Notes: generated by a model not told the origin, from the sequence alone. Positions 1 to 7,486 are shown, numbered from the stretch's first letter. The stretch: DNA of 25,775 nucleotides from JBCBSP01 sp964561235 (GCA_964561235.1 CAZLOV010000021.1:1-25775); one strand, 5' to 3'. Program-made: numbers and translations.

Positions 1-51
1 CTATCAACCCGCGGCGCTCCCATAAAAAGTGAGGGCGGCGCGGGGCGCAGG

Positions 52-168
52 TCATGTGATCCACCACGCCGCCCAGCCTGCGATGGCGGCTGTTCCGCCA
101 ATGACGGCGAAATCGATCAGGCGCAAGACGCCGTCAAAGATCTGCTCGATCCGCTCCAGCCAGCGCAT
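52..168 (-). CDS. 38-residue single-span membrane protein
   Basis: I do not recognise a family. The ATG at 168 is preceded by a strong AGGAGG ribosome site about six bases upstream, and the frame closes with TGA at 52-54. The product begins with a short charged amphipathic stretch (MRWLERIEQIFDGVLRLIDF), followed by a Gly/Ala-rich hydrophobic helix at about residues 19-37 that ends in a Trp-rich tail. It therefore looks like a small inner-membrane protein with a cytoplasmic N-terminus. It lies 63 bases downstream of the HTH/RipA-like gene on the same strand and is probably the last gene of the TIR operon. By position it could be a regulator, chaperone-like partner or small pore-forming component; the sequence does not decide. 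The main support is the ribosome site plus a sensible membrane-protein composition in a region otherwise without a gene. Confidence 0.6.
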   Translation of the reverse strand: MRWLERIEQIFDGVLRLIDFAVIGGTAAIAGWAAWWIT

Positions 169-231
169 CCGGGCCTCCTGTTCGCATTGCGCAAAGAGGC
201 TAGGCGGGAGGCATTAAGGCGGCGTTGGCGC

Positions 232-951
232 CTAGAGCGCGCCGAAGCGCACCGCGCCGGTGGCGATCAGTGCGAACAGCACCAGGCAGATCACCGAAAG
301 CGCCGCCGGCAGAAGCAGCTCGATCAGGGTGAATTGCGGGAAGTTGCGGCGCTTGGCGACGTGCACTTCCCATTCCCGCGTGAAGGGCGCGAAATCGAGC
401 TCCTTTTCCAGCTCGCCGATGATGTCGTACTTGCTGGCGTTCAGCCGCCGGGCTGCAAAGATCATCGACAGCCAGAGCGTGGAGTTCAGAAAGCCCAGGA
501 TCAGCGCGCTCGAGACCACCATGCGCGCAGGCAGATCGGCGTTTTCGGTGTTCACCACGAAGCTGATCGAGACGAAGATCGCCACAATCACGGAGAAGTA
601 GAACCGGTTGAGCGCATGGCGCCGGTCGATGCCGCGTTCGGCGCTGTCCACGATGACCTTGTAGATCTCGATGCGCCGGTCGTAGTCGAATTCGCCGAAC
701 GTGCCGTCGCGCGCGCCCGCGGGCGTCATGCGCTGACGCCGCGGCGGCGCGGCTGCATCCCGGCCCGACATCCACGCGCGCACCTTCATGCGCGTTTCCT
801 CGCTCACCGCCTGAGGCTCGGAATCCAGCCGCGCAAGCAGGTCGGGATCGCCTGCGGCCTCTTCGCCGAAGCGATTGGCCTCCAGCTTGTGGCGGCCGAG
901 AAACCGGCGGATCTCCCCGGCGAGCGGATCGGCGGAGGCGGAAGGGGCCAA
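232..951 (-). CDS. HTH domain fused to RipA-like (8xMP) membrane protein
   Basis: This 239-residue protein has two parts. Residues about 12-61 match the helix-turn-helix pattern often seen in alphaproteobacteria (FLGRHKLEANRFGEEAAGDP, then a V..WM end). Residues about 88-239 resemble the RipA family of octameric membrane proteins, recognised by the YKVIVDSAERGIDRRHALNR segment, three hydrophobic spans (about 115-134, 141-166 and 208-232) and the cytoplasmic KYDIIGELEKELDFAPFTRE motif between spans 2 and 3. The start must be upstream of the HTH. An in-frame TGA lies three codons before the TTG at 951, so TTG is the best start, with a weak GGAG about 12 bases upstream. It begins 32 bases after the stop of the TIR gene and is probably co-transcribed with it. 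In Francisella, RipA is an inner-membrane protein needed for intracellular growth; the molecular role here is unknown. A membrane-bound DNA-binding or protein-binding sensor is possible. Family assignment is from memory of motifs, not a search. Confidence 0.78.
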   Translation of the reverse strand: MAPSASADPLAGEIRRFLGRHKLEANRFGEEAAGDPDLLARLDSEPQAVSEETRMKVRAWMSGRDAAAPPRRQRMTPAGARDGTFGEFDYDRRIEIYKVIVDSAERGIDRRHALNRFYFSVIVAIFVSISFVVNTENADLPARMVVSSALILGFLNSTLWLSMIFAARRLNASKYDIIGELEKELDFAPFTREWEVHVAKRRNFPQFTLIELLLPAALSVICLVLFALIATGAVRFGAL

Positions 952-983
952 GGCGGATCAGGTCTCCGAAGCGTGTATGGAGA

Positions 984-2465
984 TCAGGGCGCGCTCGCCG
1001 GCGGGGGCGCGGGCGGCGTGGTGTTGCTCGACGCCACCCGGAAACCCAGCGAGCGGTCGCGGATGTCGACGCCGAAGCGGACCCGATTGGCGGAGCGGAA
1101 ATCGTTCGGCTCGCCGTTCCACGCCCCGCCGCGCACCACGCGCAGGCTGCAATCGCCCTCGCTCACCGGAACGGCGTCGGCGGGACGGTCCTGCAGGCCG
1201 CCGACATAGCAGTCCTGGGTCCACTCGCGGACATTGCCCGCGATGCCGACAAGACCGAAGGGATGGTCCTGCGGCAGGGCCGAGGCCGGGCGCGGCCGCT
1301 GCATCGGCACGCGGAACTCGTCGAACACGTCGCCCCACCAATAGCGCGTCTGCGCGCCGGCGCGCGCGGCGTATTCCCATTCCGCCTCGCTCGGCAGGCG
1401 ATAGACCCGGCCCGTGCGCTCGGACATCCAGTCGACGAACGCCTGCGCGTCGTTCCAGGAAATGCCGAGCACCGGCTGGTCGCCGCGGCCGAACTCGCGG
1501 TCGCTCGGGCGGTAGTCCCGGCAACCGCCGTCGCGCACGCAGGTTTCCCACATGTCGAACGTCACCTCGGTGCGCGCCAGCGCGAAGCCGTTGACCTGCA
1601 CGTCGCGTTGCGGGCGCTCCCAGGCCTGGCCGCCGACTTCTTCCGGCGGCGAACCCATGAGAAAGCTGCCGGCCGGGATGACGGTCATCTCGGGACACTG
1701 CCGGCAGTCGGCGAACGTCACCGGGCCTTCGGCTTCGGCTTCGGCTGCTTCGCCAACGCCGAACGCCGGCATCTTGACGCCCGGCAGGGTGATCTCGCCC
1801 AGCCGGTCGCCGTAGAAATACCAGCCGCCGCCGCCGAGACCTGCAACGACCAGCAGGGCTGCCGCTGCGGTCATCAGCCCGCCGCCGCCCTTGCCGGCCC
1901 GGGCGCCTTCCAGCTGGGCGAGGCGGCGCTTGGCCTGGTCTATGAAGCGGCCCTTGGGATAGCGCTTGATGTAGGTTCGGAAATCCTTCGGCTCGCGGCT
2001 TTCCTTGATGGAGCTCCAGTAGTTCACCTCAAGCGTGTCGTCCGCGCCGAGATCGTCGTGCTTTTCATCCTCCACGCGCGCGATGGCGAGGTTGATGTCC
2101 TCGACGAAGGCGCGCCAGCGCGGATCCTCCCGGTCGCCGTCCCACCCGACAAGATCAGCGGTCTGCAACAGCTCGAACATGATCGGCCGGTCGCATTCCT
2201 CGATCTGGGCGGGCACCACCGCCGAGCTGCGCTGACCCAGCGTGGCTTCGGCGCGCACCCATTTCGATTTCACGCTTTCCTGCGACCAGAGAACGACGAC
2301 GACCTTGCTGTCGCGAAGCATGCCTTCGGTGACTTCGTCATAGGTCTCGCCTGCGCGCAGAACCTTGTCCCACCAGACGGAAAAGCCCTCCGCCTCCAGC
2401 GCATGGGCGATCTGTTCGGCCTTGTCCCGGTCCGTCCGGCTGTAGGACAGAAAAATGTCAGCCAC
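984..2465 (-). CDS. TIR domain - transmembrane - FGE/C-lectin-like protein
   Basis: This is a 493-residue protein. Residues 1-135 form a TIR domain (start DIFLSYSRTDRDKAEQIAHA, WWD at 31-33), with E73 in WVRAEA aligning with the catalytic glutamate of NAD-cleaving TIR enzymes such as SARM1. Residues about 146-186 carry the YWSSIKESREPKDFRTYIKR linker common in TIR-FGE and caspase-FGE proteins. A hydrophobic, Gly-rich span lies at about 197-217. Residues 258-482 are an FGE-sulfatase fold (IPAGSFLMGS, EVTFDMW, LPSEAEWEYAARAG, IAGNVREWTQD, VVRGGAWN, LGFRVA). The two cysteines of true formylglycine-generating enzymes would fall just after GGAW, where this protein reads NGEPNDFRSANR with none, so formylglycine chemistry is unlikely and ligand binding more likely. 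The start is GTG at 2463-2465, with GGAGG/GGGAG upstream. It leads the operon with the HTH/RipA-like gene. The TIR would be cytoplasmic and the FGE domain probably periplasmic. Defence or stress signalling is inferred. Confidence 0.88.
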   Translation of the reverse strand: MADIFLSYSRTDRDKAEQIAHALEAEGFSVWWDKVLRAGETYDEVTEGMLRDSKVVVVLWSQESVKSKWVRAEATLGQRSSAVVPAQIEECDRPIMFELLQTADLVGWDGDREDPRWRAFVEDINLAIARVEDEKHDDLGADDTLEVNYWSSIKESREPKDFRTYIKRYPKGRFIDQAKRRLAQLEGARAGKGGGGLMTAAAALLVVAGLGGGGWYFYGDRLGEITLPGVKMPAFGVGEAAEAEAEGPVTFADCRQCPEMTVIPAGSFLMGSPPEEVGGQAWERPQRDVQVNGFALARTEVTFDMWETCVRDGGCRDYRPSDREFGRGDQPVLGISWNDAQAFVDWMSERTGRVYRLPSEAEWEYAARAGAQTRYWWGDVFDEFRVPMQRPRPASALPQDHPFGLVGIAGNVREWTQDCYVGGLQDRPADAVPVSEGDCSLRVVRGGAWNGEPNDFRSANRVRFGVDIRDRSLGFRVASSNTTPPAPPPASAP

Positions 2466-2516
2466 GGCGCTCCCCCTCCGTCGCGGCGGAAAATCCGCTC
2501 AACTTTCTATAGTTAA

Positions 2517-2534
2517 CATAATGTAAAAATTATG
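2517..2534 (-). promoter_or_regulatory. palindrome upstream of TIR operon
   Basis: A perfect inverted repeat, CATAAT-N6-ATTATG, is centred about 60 bases upstream of the TIR GTG start, within an AT-rich patch (about 2505-2535) that stands out from the GC-rich surroundings. It lies in the 129-base gap after the gcw_chp stop. It is suitable as a dimeric operator or promoter element. The HTH of the downstream membrane protein is one possible ligand, which is speculative. No convincing -35/-10 pair could be assigned. Confidence 0.45.
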
Positions 2535-2594
2535 CACCGGTCGAGACATCTGTTCCGACCCGTACAGCATGCGTTCGGCGGGGAGCCGGAGCGG

Positions 2595-3260
2595 TCAGGG
2601 CAGCGCGACGCCCAGGGTGACGATCGCCTCGGTGGCGTCCTCGTCGAGGCCGAACGTGCGCGTCAGCGCGCCGGAGAGCGATACCGGCCCGAAACGGCGG
2701 CTCAGCTGCGCGCCGACATCCTCGTAGTCGCCGCTTGAAAAGGCGTCGTCGAGATAGCGCGTCGAGCCCGCGTTGACGCCAAGGCTCCAGGCCTCGCCGA
2801 GCGCGCGTTCAGCGCCCGCGGTCACGTAGAGCGCCTCGCCCGTCGCCAGGTAGAACTCCGGGGAGTAATGCAGTCCGCCGGCGAAGGACCAGCCGAGCGC
2901 CTCCTTGCCGAGACTGGCGAAGACCTCGGTGAAATCCTGGTCTTCCGGTCCGCCGGAGTAGCTGTAGTGGATGACGCCGACGTCGAGATCGACAACGAGC
3001 GCCGGCAGGCTCCAGGCGAGCGCATAGTCGATCTCAGCGCTCGTCCCGTCATTGAAGTCGACGCCTGACGCCCAGACGCTGGCGTTCAGCGGGCCGAGAC
3101 CGGCCTCCGCATAGGCCTGAACGGTGGGATCCCCGTCGGTCTGCGCGATGCCGCGAAAGACGTACTGGGAGACGAGATCGATGCCGGCTGACGCGTCCTG
3201 GCCGAACGCCGGCGCGGAAACGGATGCAGCGCCGGCGGCTGCGGCGAGAAGGCGGATCAT
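2595..3260 (-). CDS. gcw_chp-family outer-membrane protein
   Basis: This 221-residue exported protein has a signal peptide at residues 1-20 (cleavage likely after SAPAFG). The mature start, DLVSQYVFRGIAQTDGDPTV, is the hallmark of the gcw_chp family (TIGR02001) of predicted beta-barrel proteins. Alternating short beta-strand segments follow, and the length is typical of the family. The family has no established substrate. Its ATG (3258-3260) overlaps the TGA of the chemoreceptor gene (3257-3259) in an ATGA junction, so the two are translationally coupled and probably serve a related envelope-sensing or uptake role. The C-terminus (VTLGVALP) does not end in the usual aromatic residue. The next gene downstream is the TIR gene after 129 bases. 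A substrate-specific porin role is only a guess. Confidence 0.82.
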   Translation of the reverse strand: MIRLLAAAAGAASVSAPAFGQDASAGIDLVSQYVFRGIAQTDGDPTVQAYAEAGLGPLNASVWASGVDFNDGTSAEIDYALAWSLPALVVDLDVGVIHYSYSGGPEDQDFTEVFASLGKEALGWSFAGGLHYSPEFYLATGEALYVTAGAERALGEAWSLGVNAGSTRYLDDAFSSGDYEDVGAQLSRRFGPVSLSGALTRTFGLDEDATEAIVTLGVALP

Positions 3261-5686
3261 GCGGCTTTGTTCTCCATGGAGCCCGGGATGCGGGCGAGGG
3301 GGGTGTCGAACGCCGCGCCGACGCCGACGCCGTCCACGCGCTTGACCGTGGCGGGCTTGCGCTCGCCCGCGATTTCGATCTCCAGCCGCGCGCCCGGCTC
3401 AAGGTCCAGGAGGCCCAGCAGGTGCGCCCCGCTTTCGGAGATGTCGACGGTGGTCGTCTCCACCCGTCGCCCGCCGGCATGGGCCACGACTGGGACGCGC
3501 ATGCTCACGCGGTTGGGGTTGCGGCGCTCTTCAAGGTCCATGGCGACGGCGGCGAGGAACTTGTCGATGGTGTCGCGCAGCGTCTGGCTGGTTCGCGACA
3601 GCGTGTCGGACGCTTCGCTGACCTGATCCGCGCTGTGGGCGGTTTCCGCGATGGCGCGGGCGACCTGCTCTGTGCCGGAGGCGGCCTGGCGCGTGCCGTC
3701 GGAGGCGGTGGTGATCGAGGCGGAGATGGTGCCGCTGACAGCGTTCTGCTCCTCGATCGCCGCAGCGATCGCGCCGCTGACTTCCTCCACGCCGCGGATC
3801 GAGCGGGTGATCTCCTCCAGCGCGGCGACGGTGGAGCGCGTGGAGTTCTGCACCTCGGTGATCTGCTGACCGATCGAACCGGTCGCCTTGGCCGTCTGGC
3901 TGGCGAGCGCCTTCACTTCCTGGGCGACGACGGCGAAGCCCTTGCCGGCTTCGCCCGCGCGGGCGGCTTCGATGGTGGCGTTAAGCGCCAAAAGATTGGT
4001 CTGCTCGGCGATCGAGTTGATGAGTTCGACCACCTCGCCGATCTTCGCGGCGGCTTCGGCGAGCTGCTTGACGTCGCCGTCCGTGCGCTGGGTGACGCCG
4101 ACAGCCGCCTCCACGGTGCGGTTGGCGGTTTCGGTCTGCTGCGCGATTTCGCGGATGGATCCGACGAGCTCATGGGCGGCCGTGGCGACCGAGGCGACCG
4201 CGTTGGAGGCCTCCTGCGAGGAGTGCGAGGAGTTCTCAGCGGTATGGCTCGCCTTGGCGGAGACCTCCGTGACCTTGCTTGCGGCCTCGCTCATCCGCGC
4301 AACCTGCGATCCGACCGTCTCCATGGCTGCGGATACTTCCTTGCGGAAGGCGGTGATGAGCATCTCAAGCTCGGCCTGACGCCGCTTTTCGAGGGCGTCG
4401 CGATCGCGCCGCTCGGCCTCGAGCCGCTTTTGCTCGGCGAGGCTCTTCTGGAAGGCGGAAACTGCGCGCGCCAGCGCGCCGATCTCGTCTGCGCGTCCGG
4501 CGTCGGCTTCCGCCGTGTTGTCCGCCGCGCCGCCGATGGCGGCGTTGAGCGCGGCGAGCACGCGGCCGATCGGCGCCGTCAGCGTCCGGGAGGCGAACAC
4601 GCCTGCGGCTGCAAAGGCGATGAGCGCAATGATGACGGTCAGCGTGATCGCGGCGATGATCGCACGCACGGGCGCCTGTTGCTCGTTGCGGGTCTGTACC
4701 GCGAGCACCGCCCAGCGAACGCCCTTGAAGTCCACCAGCCCCGAAGCGGCTGCGACGCTTGCGCCCTTGAATGTTTCGCGCGCCGAAAAGCCCGAGTCGC
4801 CTGCGATGGTCGCGGTGACGATGTCCGCGTCGACGCGGGCGGATAGGATGTCGTTTTCCTCGGTGAACCGGCTGTCGTTGCGAAGCAGCCCGTCAGCCCC
4901 GACGATCACCGTCTCCCCTGTCTCGCCGAGCCCTTCCGTTTCGCCCATCAGCGCGTTGATGGCGTCGATCGGCATCTGGTAGACCAGCACGCCGATGCGG
5001 CGGGAGCCCTCGAAGATCGGCGTCGAGATGAAACTCGCCGGCGCGTCATAGCTTGGCGCGTAGGGCTGGAAATCAAAGAAGCTGGTCTCGTTCGCGCGCG
5101 CGGTGTTCGCCGCGCGGAAGGCGCGGCCGAGATCGGTCTCGGCCCATTCTCCGCCGCCATCGGCGAAATTCGTGGCGTAGTCCTCTTCCTTGAAGACCGA
5201 ATAGACAAGGTCGCCGGCGGTGTTGAACAGGAACACGTCGTAATACCCGTTGCGCTCCATATGGGCGCGGAACCACGGGTGATGCGCGGCGTGAGCGGCG
5301 TCGTAGGCGAAACCGGTGTCGGCCCGGTCTAGGCGGTGCTTCTCGCCAAGCGGGTTCGGATTCTGCGTGATGTAGGCGCGCTTGAGAATGCGCGTCGGAT
5401 CGCCGGCCGCGGCTATCTCCTGGTAGGCGGCGTCGAAGGCCTGCACCGCGGCGATCGCCGTGCGGCTCGAAGCGATCGAGCGCAGATCGTCCTCGATGCC
5501 GGTGAGGTAGCGCTCAAGCTCGTTCGCACGGCTTTCCGCGATCGCGCTGAGGCGTTCCCGGCCAAGCGCGTTGATCGCGGTCGCCGCGTTCACGCCGGAG
5601 GCGAAGGCCACCATCAACATGCCGATCAGCGCGAAGCCCACGACGAGAACAGGAATTTTCACGCGCAGGGGAAGATCGGCCCACAT
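3257..5686 (-). CDS. methyl-accepting chemotaxis protein with C-terminal PilZ domain
   Basis: This is an 809-residue chemoreceptor. From the ATG at 5686 (GGAGG eight bases upstream) it has a membrane span at about 8-31, a periplasmic Cache-type sensor at about 32-335 (YYDVFLFNTAGDLVYSVFKE is typical), a second span at about 340-365 and a HAMP-like linker to about 420. A signalling hairpin follows, whose tip is INSIAEQTNLLALNATIEAA and ARAGEAGKGFAVVAQEVKAL. Residues about 721-795 form a PilZ domain with the c-di-GMP-binding signature RRNPNR and DISESG. The fusion suggests that receptor output or localisation responds to c-di-GMP as well as to a periplasmic ligand. No C-terminal CheR-tethering pentapeptide is seen. 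A start 16 codons upstream is open but lacks a ribosome site. It is coupled by ATGA overlap to the gcw_chp gene, which may bind or admit the same ligand (inference). Confidence 0.93.
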   Translation of the reverse strand: MWADLPLRVKIPVLVVGFALIGMLMVAFASGVNAATAINALGRERLSAIAESRANELERYLTGIEDDLRSIASSRTAIAAVQAFDAAYQEIAAAGDPTRILKRAYITQNPNPLGEKHRLDRADTGFAYDAAHAAHHPWFRAHMERNGYYDVFLFNTAGDLVYSVFKEEDYATNFADGGGEWAETDLGRAFRAANTARANETSFFDFQPYAPSYDAPASFISTPIFEGSRRIGVLVYQMPIDAINALMGETEGLGETGETVIVGADGLLRNDSRFTEENDILSARVDADIVTATIAGDSGFSARETFKGASVAAASGLVDFKGVRWAVLAVQTRNEQQAPVRAIIAAITLTVIIALIAFAAAGVFASRTLTAPIGRVLAALNAAIGGAADNTAEADAGRADEIGALARAVSAFQKSLAEQKRLEAERRDRDALEKRRQAELEMLITAFRKEVSAAMETVGSQVARMSEAASKVTEVSAKASHTAENSSHSSQEASNAVASVATAAHELVGSIREIAQQTETANRTVEAAVGVTQRTDGDVKQLAEAAAKIGEVVELINSIAEQTNLLALNATIEAARAGEAGKGFAVVAQEVKALASQTAKATGSIGQQITEVQNSTRSTVAALEEITRSIRGVEEVSGAIAAAIEEQNAVSGTISASITTASDGTRQAASGTEQVARAIAETAHSADQVSEASDTLSRTSQTLRDTIDKFLAAVAMDLEERRNPNRVSMRVPVVAHAGGRRVETTTVDISESGAHLLGLLDLEPGARLEIEIAGERKPATVKRVDGVGVGAAFDTPLARIPGSMENKAA

Positions 5687-5830
5687 GAAATCGCCTCCGG
5701 AATTTGTGCGTTCAATCCGGACGTGTGCAGGCATTTGCGTGTTTAATCTCTTAATGCAGCAATGAAGTTACAGGACGGATTGCCGCACCACACGCGCAGA
5801 TAGAGCAATTATCGAAGCATTAACCAGTTG

Positions 5831-5863
5831 TGTGATGCAATTCACTACATGCGATCAGTGAAT
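5831..5863. promoter_or_regulatory. overlapping operator-like inverted repeats
   Basis: Two inverted repeats share a half-site in the 206-base gap between the divergent chemoreceptor and MerR-like genes. TGTGA-N6-TCACT (5831-5846) is one base from the classical CRP-type pattern TGTGA-N6-TCACA. ATTCACT-N10-AGTGAAT (5840-5863) is perfect over seven bases per arm. They end 29 bases before the MerR-like ATG, so they could serve a CRP/FNR-type regulator or autoregulation. The rest of the gap is moderately AT-rich, with no clear sigma-70 boxes. Confidence 0.45.
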
Positions 5864-5892
5864 AAAGGGAACTGATTGGAGGATCGCCGATC

Positions 5893-6429
5893 ATGCTCAT
5901 GTCCCCCCGCGCGCAATTCGCTCTGAAGGACCCCGGCGCGCTGACGGCGCTGCTGAACTATGACTGGCGCGCCCGCCGCGTTCTGACCGACGCCGAGGCT
6001 GTTGGAGCCGACGGGAACGAAGCGGCGCTTGCCGGCGGGGCGTCCACAGGGGTGCTCCGCCAGCTCCAGCGATTGCGCTGGATCGAAGCGATCCACGGCG
6101 TGCGGCCGCATGGCGGACGCATGCGGCTCTGGCCCCTTCGCGACATGCTCAAGGCGCAGATCGCGCTGGATCTGCGAAGCCAGACAGGTCTCAAGCTGGC
6201 GCACTGCATCGAGCTGCTGAAGGCCGCGCGGGCGGATATCGATCCTAAACTCGACGCCTGGCAGGACTGGATCGACGCGGGAAATACACCTGCCTTTCCA
6301 GGTGACGGCGCCCCTGAGGAACTCGCCGGGTCTCCGGCCTGGCTTGCGGGTTTTGCCGAGGCTTCGATCGCCGCGTTCGTGGCGCGTTCGCGTTTCGACG
6401 AGGTCGAGCCGCCCGCCTTCCTGCTCTAG
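5893..6429 (+). CDS. MerR-like HTH protein, function unknown
   Basis: This is a 178-residue soluble protein. Residues about 30-105 read as a winged-helix/MerR-like DNA-binding region: LTDAEAVGADGNEA, LRQLQRLRWIEAIHGV, then the wing-like GGRMRLWPLRDMLKAQIALD followed by a helical LKLAHCIELLKAARAD segment. The C-terminal 70 residues are acidic and Trp-containing with no known effector-binding pattern. GGAGG lies about ten bases upstream of the ATG at 5893; a second ATG two codons later is an alternative. It stands alone, divergent from the chemoreceptor, with operator-like repeats directly upstream, which fits a transcription regulator that controls itself or its neighbour. The assignment as MerR-like rests on the pattern only; the regulated genes are unknown. 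Confidence 0.7.
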   Translation: MLMSPRAQFALKDPGALTALLNYDWRARRVLTDAEAVGADGNEAALAGGASTGVLRQLQRLRWIEAIHGVRPHGGRMRLWPLRDMLKAQIALDLRSQTGLKLAHCIELLKAARADIDPKLDAWQDWIDAGNTPAFPGDGAPEELAGSPAWLAGFAEASIAAFVARSRFDEVEPPAFLL

Positions 6430-6491
6430 CGCCGCTTTCCCGCTCTAGCCACTCTGGCGTGCTCTGCTAGGCTCGCGCTCTCCCTTTCCGG

Positions 6492-6527
6492 GGGCGCGGG
6501 CTTTCCGGCCGCATCGCGGCCGCGCCC
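6492..6527 (+). other. GC-rich hairpin between regulator and SDR genes
   Basis: GGGCGCGG (6492-6499) pairs with CCGCGCCC (6520-6527), and a competing inner hairpin GGCCGC-ATC-GCGGCC lies at 6507-6521. No T-run follows, so this is not a standard intrinsic terminator. It could terminate the regulator transcript weakly or lie in the SDR leader. No other element was seen in the 133-base gap. Confidence 0.35.
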
Positions 6528-6562
6528 GGCTCCTGCTTCCATTCACGGAGCCCAGGCGAACC

Positions 6563-7486
6563 ATGAACGACATCCGTTTCGACGGCCGCACGGCCATCGT
6601 CACCGGCGCGGGCGCGGGTCTTGGCCGCTCGCACGCCCTTGGCCTCGCCGCGCGCGGAGCGAAGGTCGTCGTCAATGATCTCGGCGGAGACGTGTCCGGC
6701 GAGGGCGGCTCGATCAGCGCCGCACAGTCGGTTGTCGACGAGATCACGGCGGCTGGCGGCGAGGCCTTTGCCCACGGCGCCAACGTCACCCGCCCCGACG
6801 AGGTCGGCGACATGGTCGCGCAGACGCTCAAGCGCTGGGGCCGTATCGACATCCTCGTCAACAACGCCGGCATCCTGCGCGACAAGAGCTTCGCCAAGAT
6901 GACGCTGGAGGACTTCCGCGCCGTTCTCGACGTCCATCTTTGGGGCTCGGTGGTGTGCGCCAAGGCGGTCTGGGAGCCGATGCGCGAGGCGGGCTACGGC
7001 CGCATCGCGATGACCAGCTCGTCCTCGGGCATCTACGGCAATTTCGGCCAGTCCAATTATGGCGCAGCGAAGATGGGCGTCGTCGGCTTCATGAACGTCC
7101 TTCATCTCGAGGGCCAGAAGAACGACATCCGGGTGAACACCCTCTCGCCGACCGCGCGCACCCGCATGACCGAAGGCCTGATCCCGGAGGAGGCGCTCAA
7201 GCTCATGACGACCGAGAGCGTGACCGCCGGCCTCTTGTATCTCGTCAGCGAGGACGCGCCGTCGCGCACGATCCTGTGCGCGGGCGCGGGCGGATACGCC
7301 GCGACGAAGATCTACGAGACGCCTGGCGTCTATCTGCCGCCCGAACAACAGACGCCCGAGGCCGTCGCGGCGCAGTTCGCCAGGATCACCGCTTCCGACG
7401 GACAGGACGAATTCGAGCAGGGCGGCCGTCAGACCATGAAGTTTCTCCAATACGCCGCCCGGCATTTCGACCTGCCGCTCGGCTGA
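6563..7486 (+). CDS. SDR family (3R)-hydroxyacyl-CoA dehydrogenase-like
   Basis: This 307-residue short-chain dehydrogenase/reductase resembles the hydroxyacyl-CoA dehydrogenase part of multifunctional enzyme type 2. The Rossmann motif TGAGAGLG is at 14-21, followed by a long VVVNDLGGDVSGEGGS segment typical of this subgroup. NNAG is at 100-103, and the catalytic Ser/Tyr/Lys set is within SSSSGIYGNFGQSNYGAAK (Y166, K170). The acidic residue after the second strand (D39) points to NAD rather than NADP. The length is about 50 residues beyond a minimal SDR, as expected for the MFE-2-like group with a C-terminal extension. It lies 32 bases upstream of a thiolase on the same strand, and together they fit the last two steps of a beta-oxidation-type cycle. 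The natural acyl-CoA substrate cannot be read from the sequence. Confidence 0.9.
   Translation: MNDIRFDGRTAIVTGAGAGLGRSHALGLAARGAKVVVNDLGGDVSGEGGSISAAQSVVDEITAAGGEAFAHGANVTRPDEVGDMVAQTLKRWGRIDILVNNAGILRDKSFAKMTLEDFRAVLDVHLWGSVVCAKAVWEPMREAGYGRIAMTSSSSGIYGNFGQSNYGAAKMGVVGFMNVLHLEGQKNDIRVNTLSPTARTRMTEGLIPEEALKLMTTESVTAGLLYLVSEDAPSRTILCAGAGGYAATKIYETPGVYLPPEQQTPEAVAAQFARITASDGQDEFEQGGRQTMKFLQYAARHFDLPLG

Noticed and set aside
1..51. Possible start of another minus-strand gene at about 22
   Set aside because: Only seven codons are visible before the window edge and there is no ribosome site, so it cannot be supported.
5742..5826. Possible CtrA sites (TTAA-type sequences ahead of the chemoreceptor and MerR-like genes)
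   Set aside because: TTAACCAG and other TTAA copies occur, but no pair has the required seven-base spacing.
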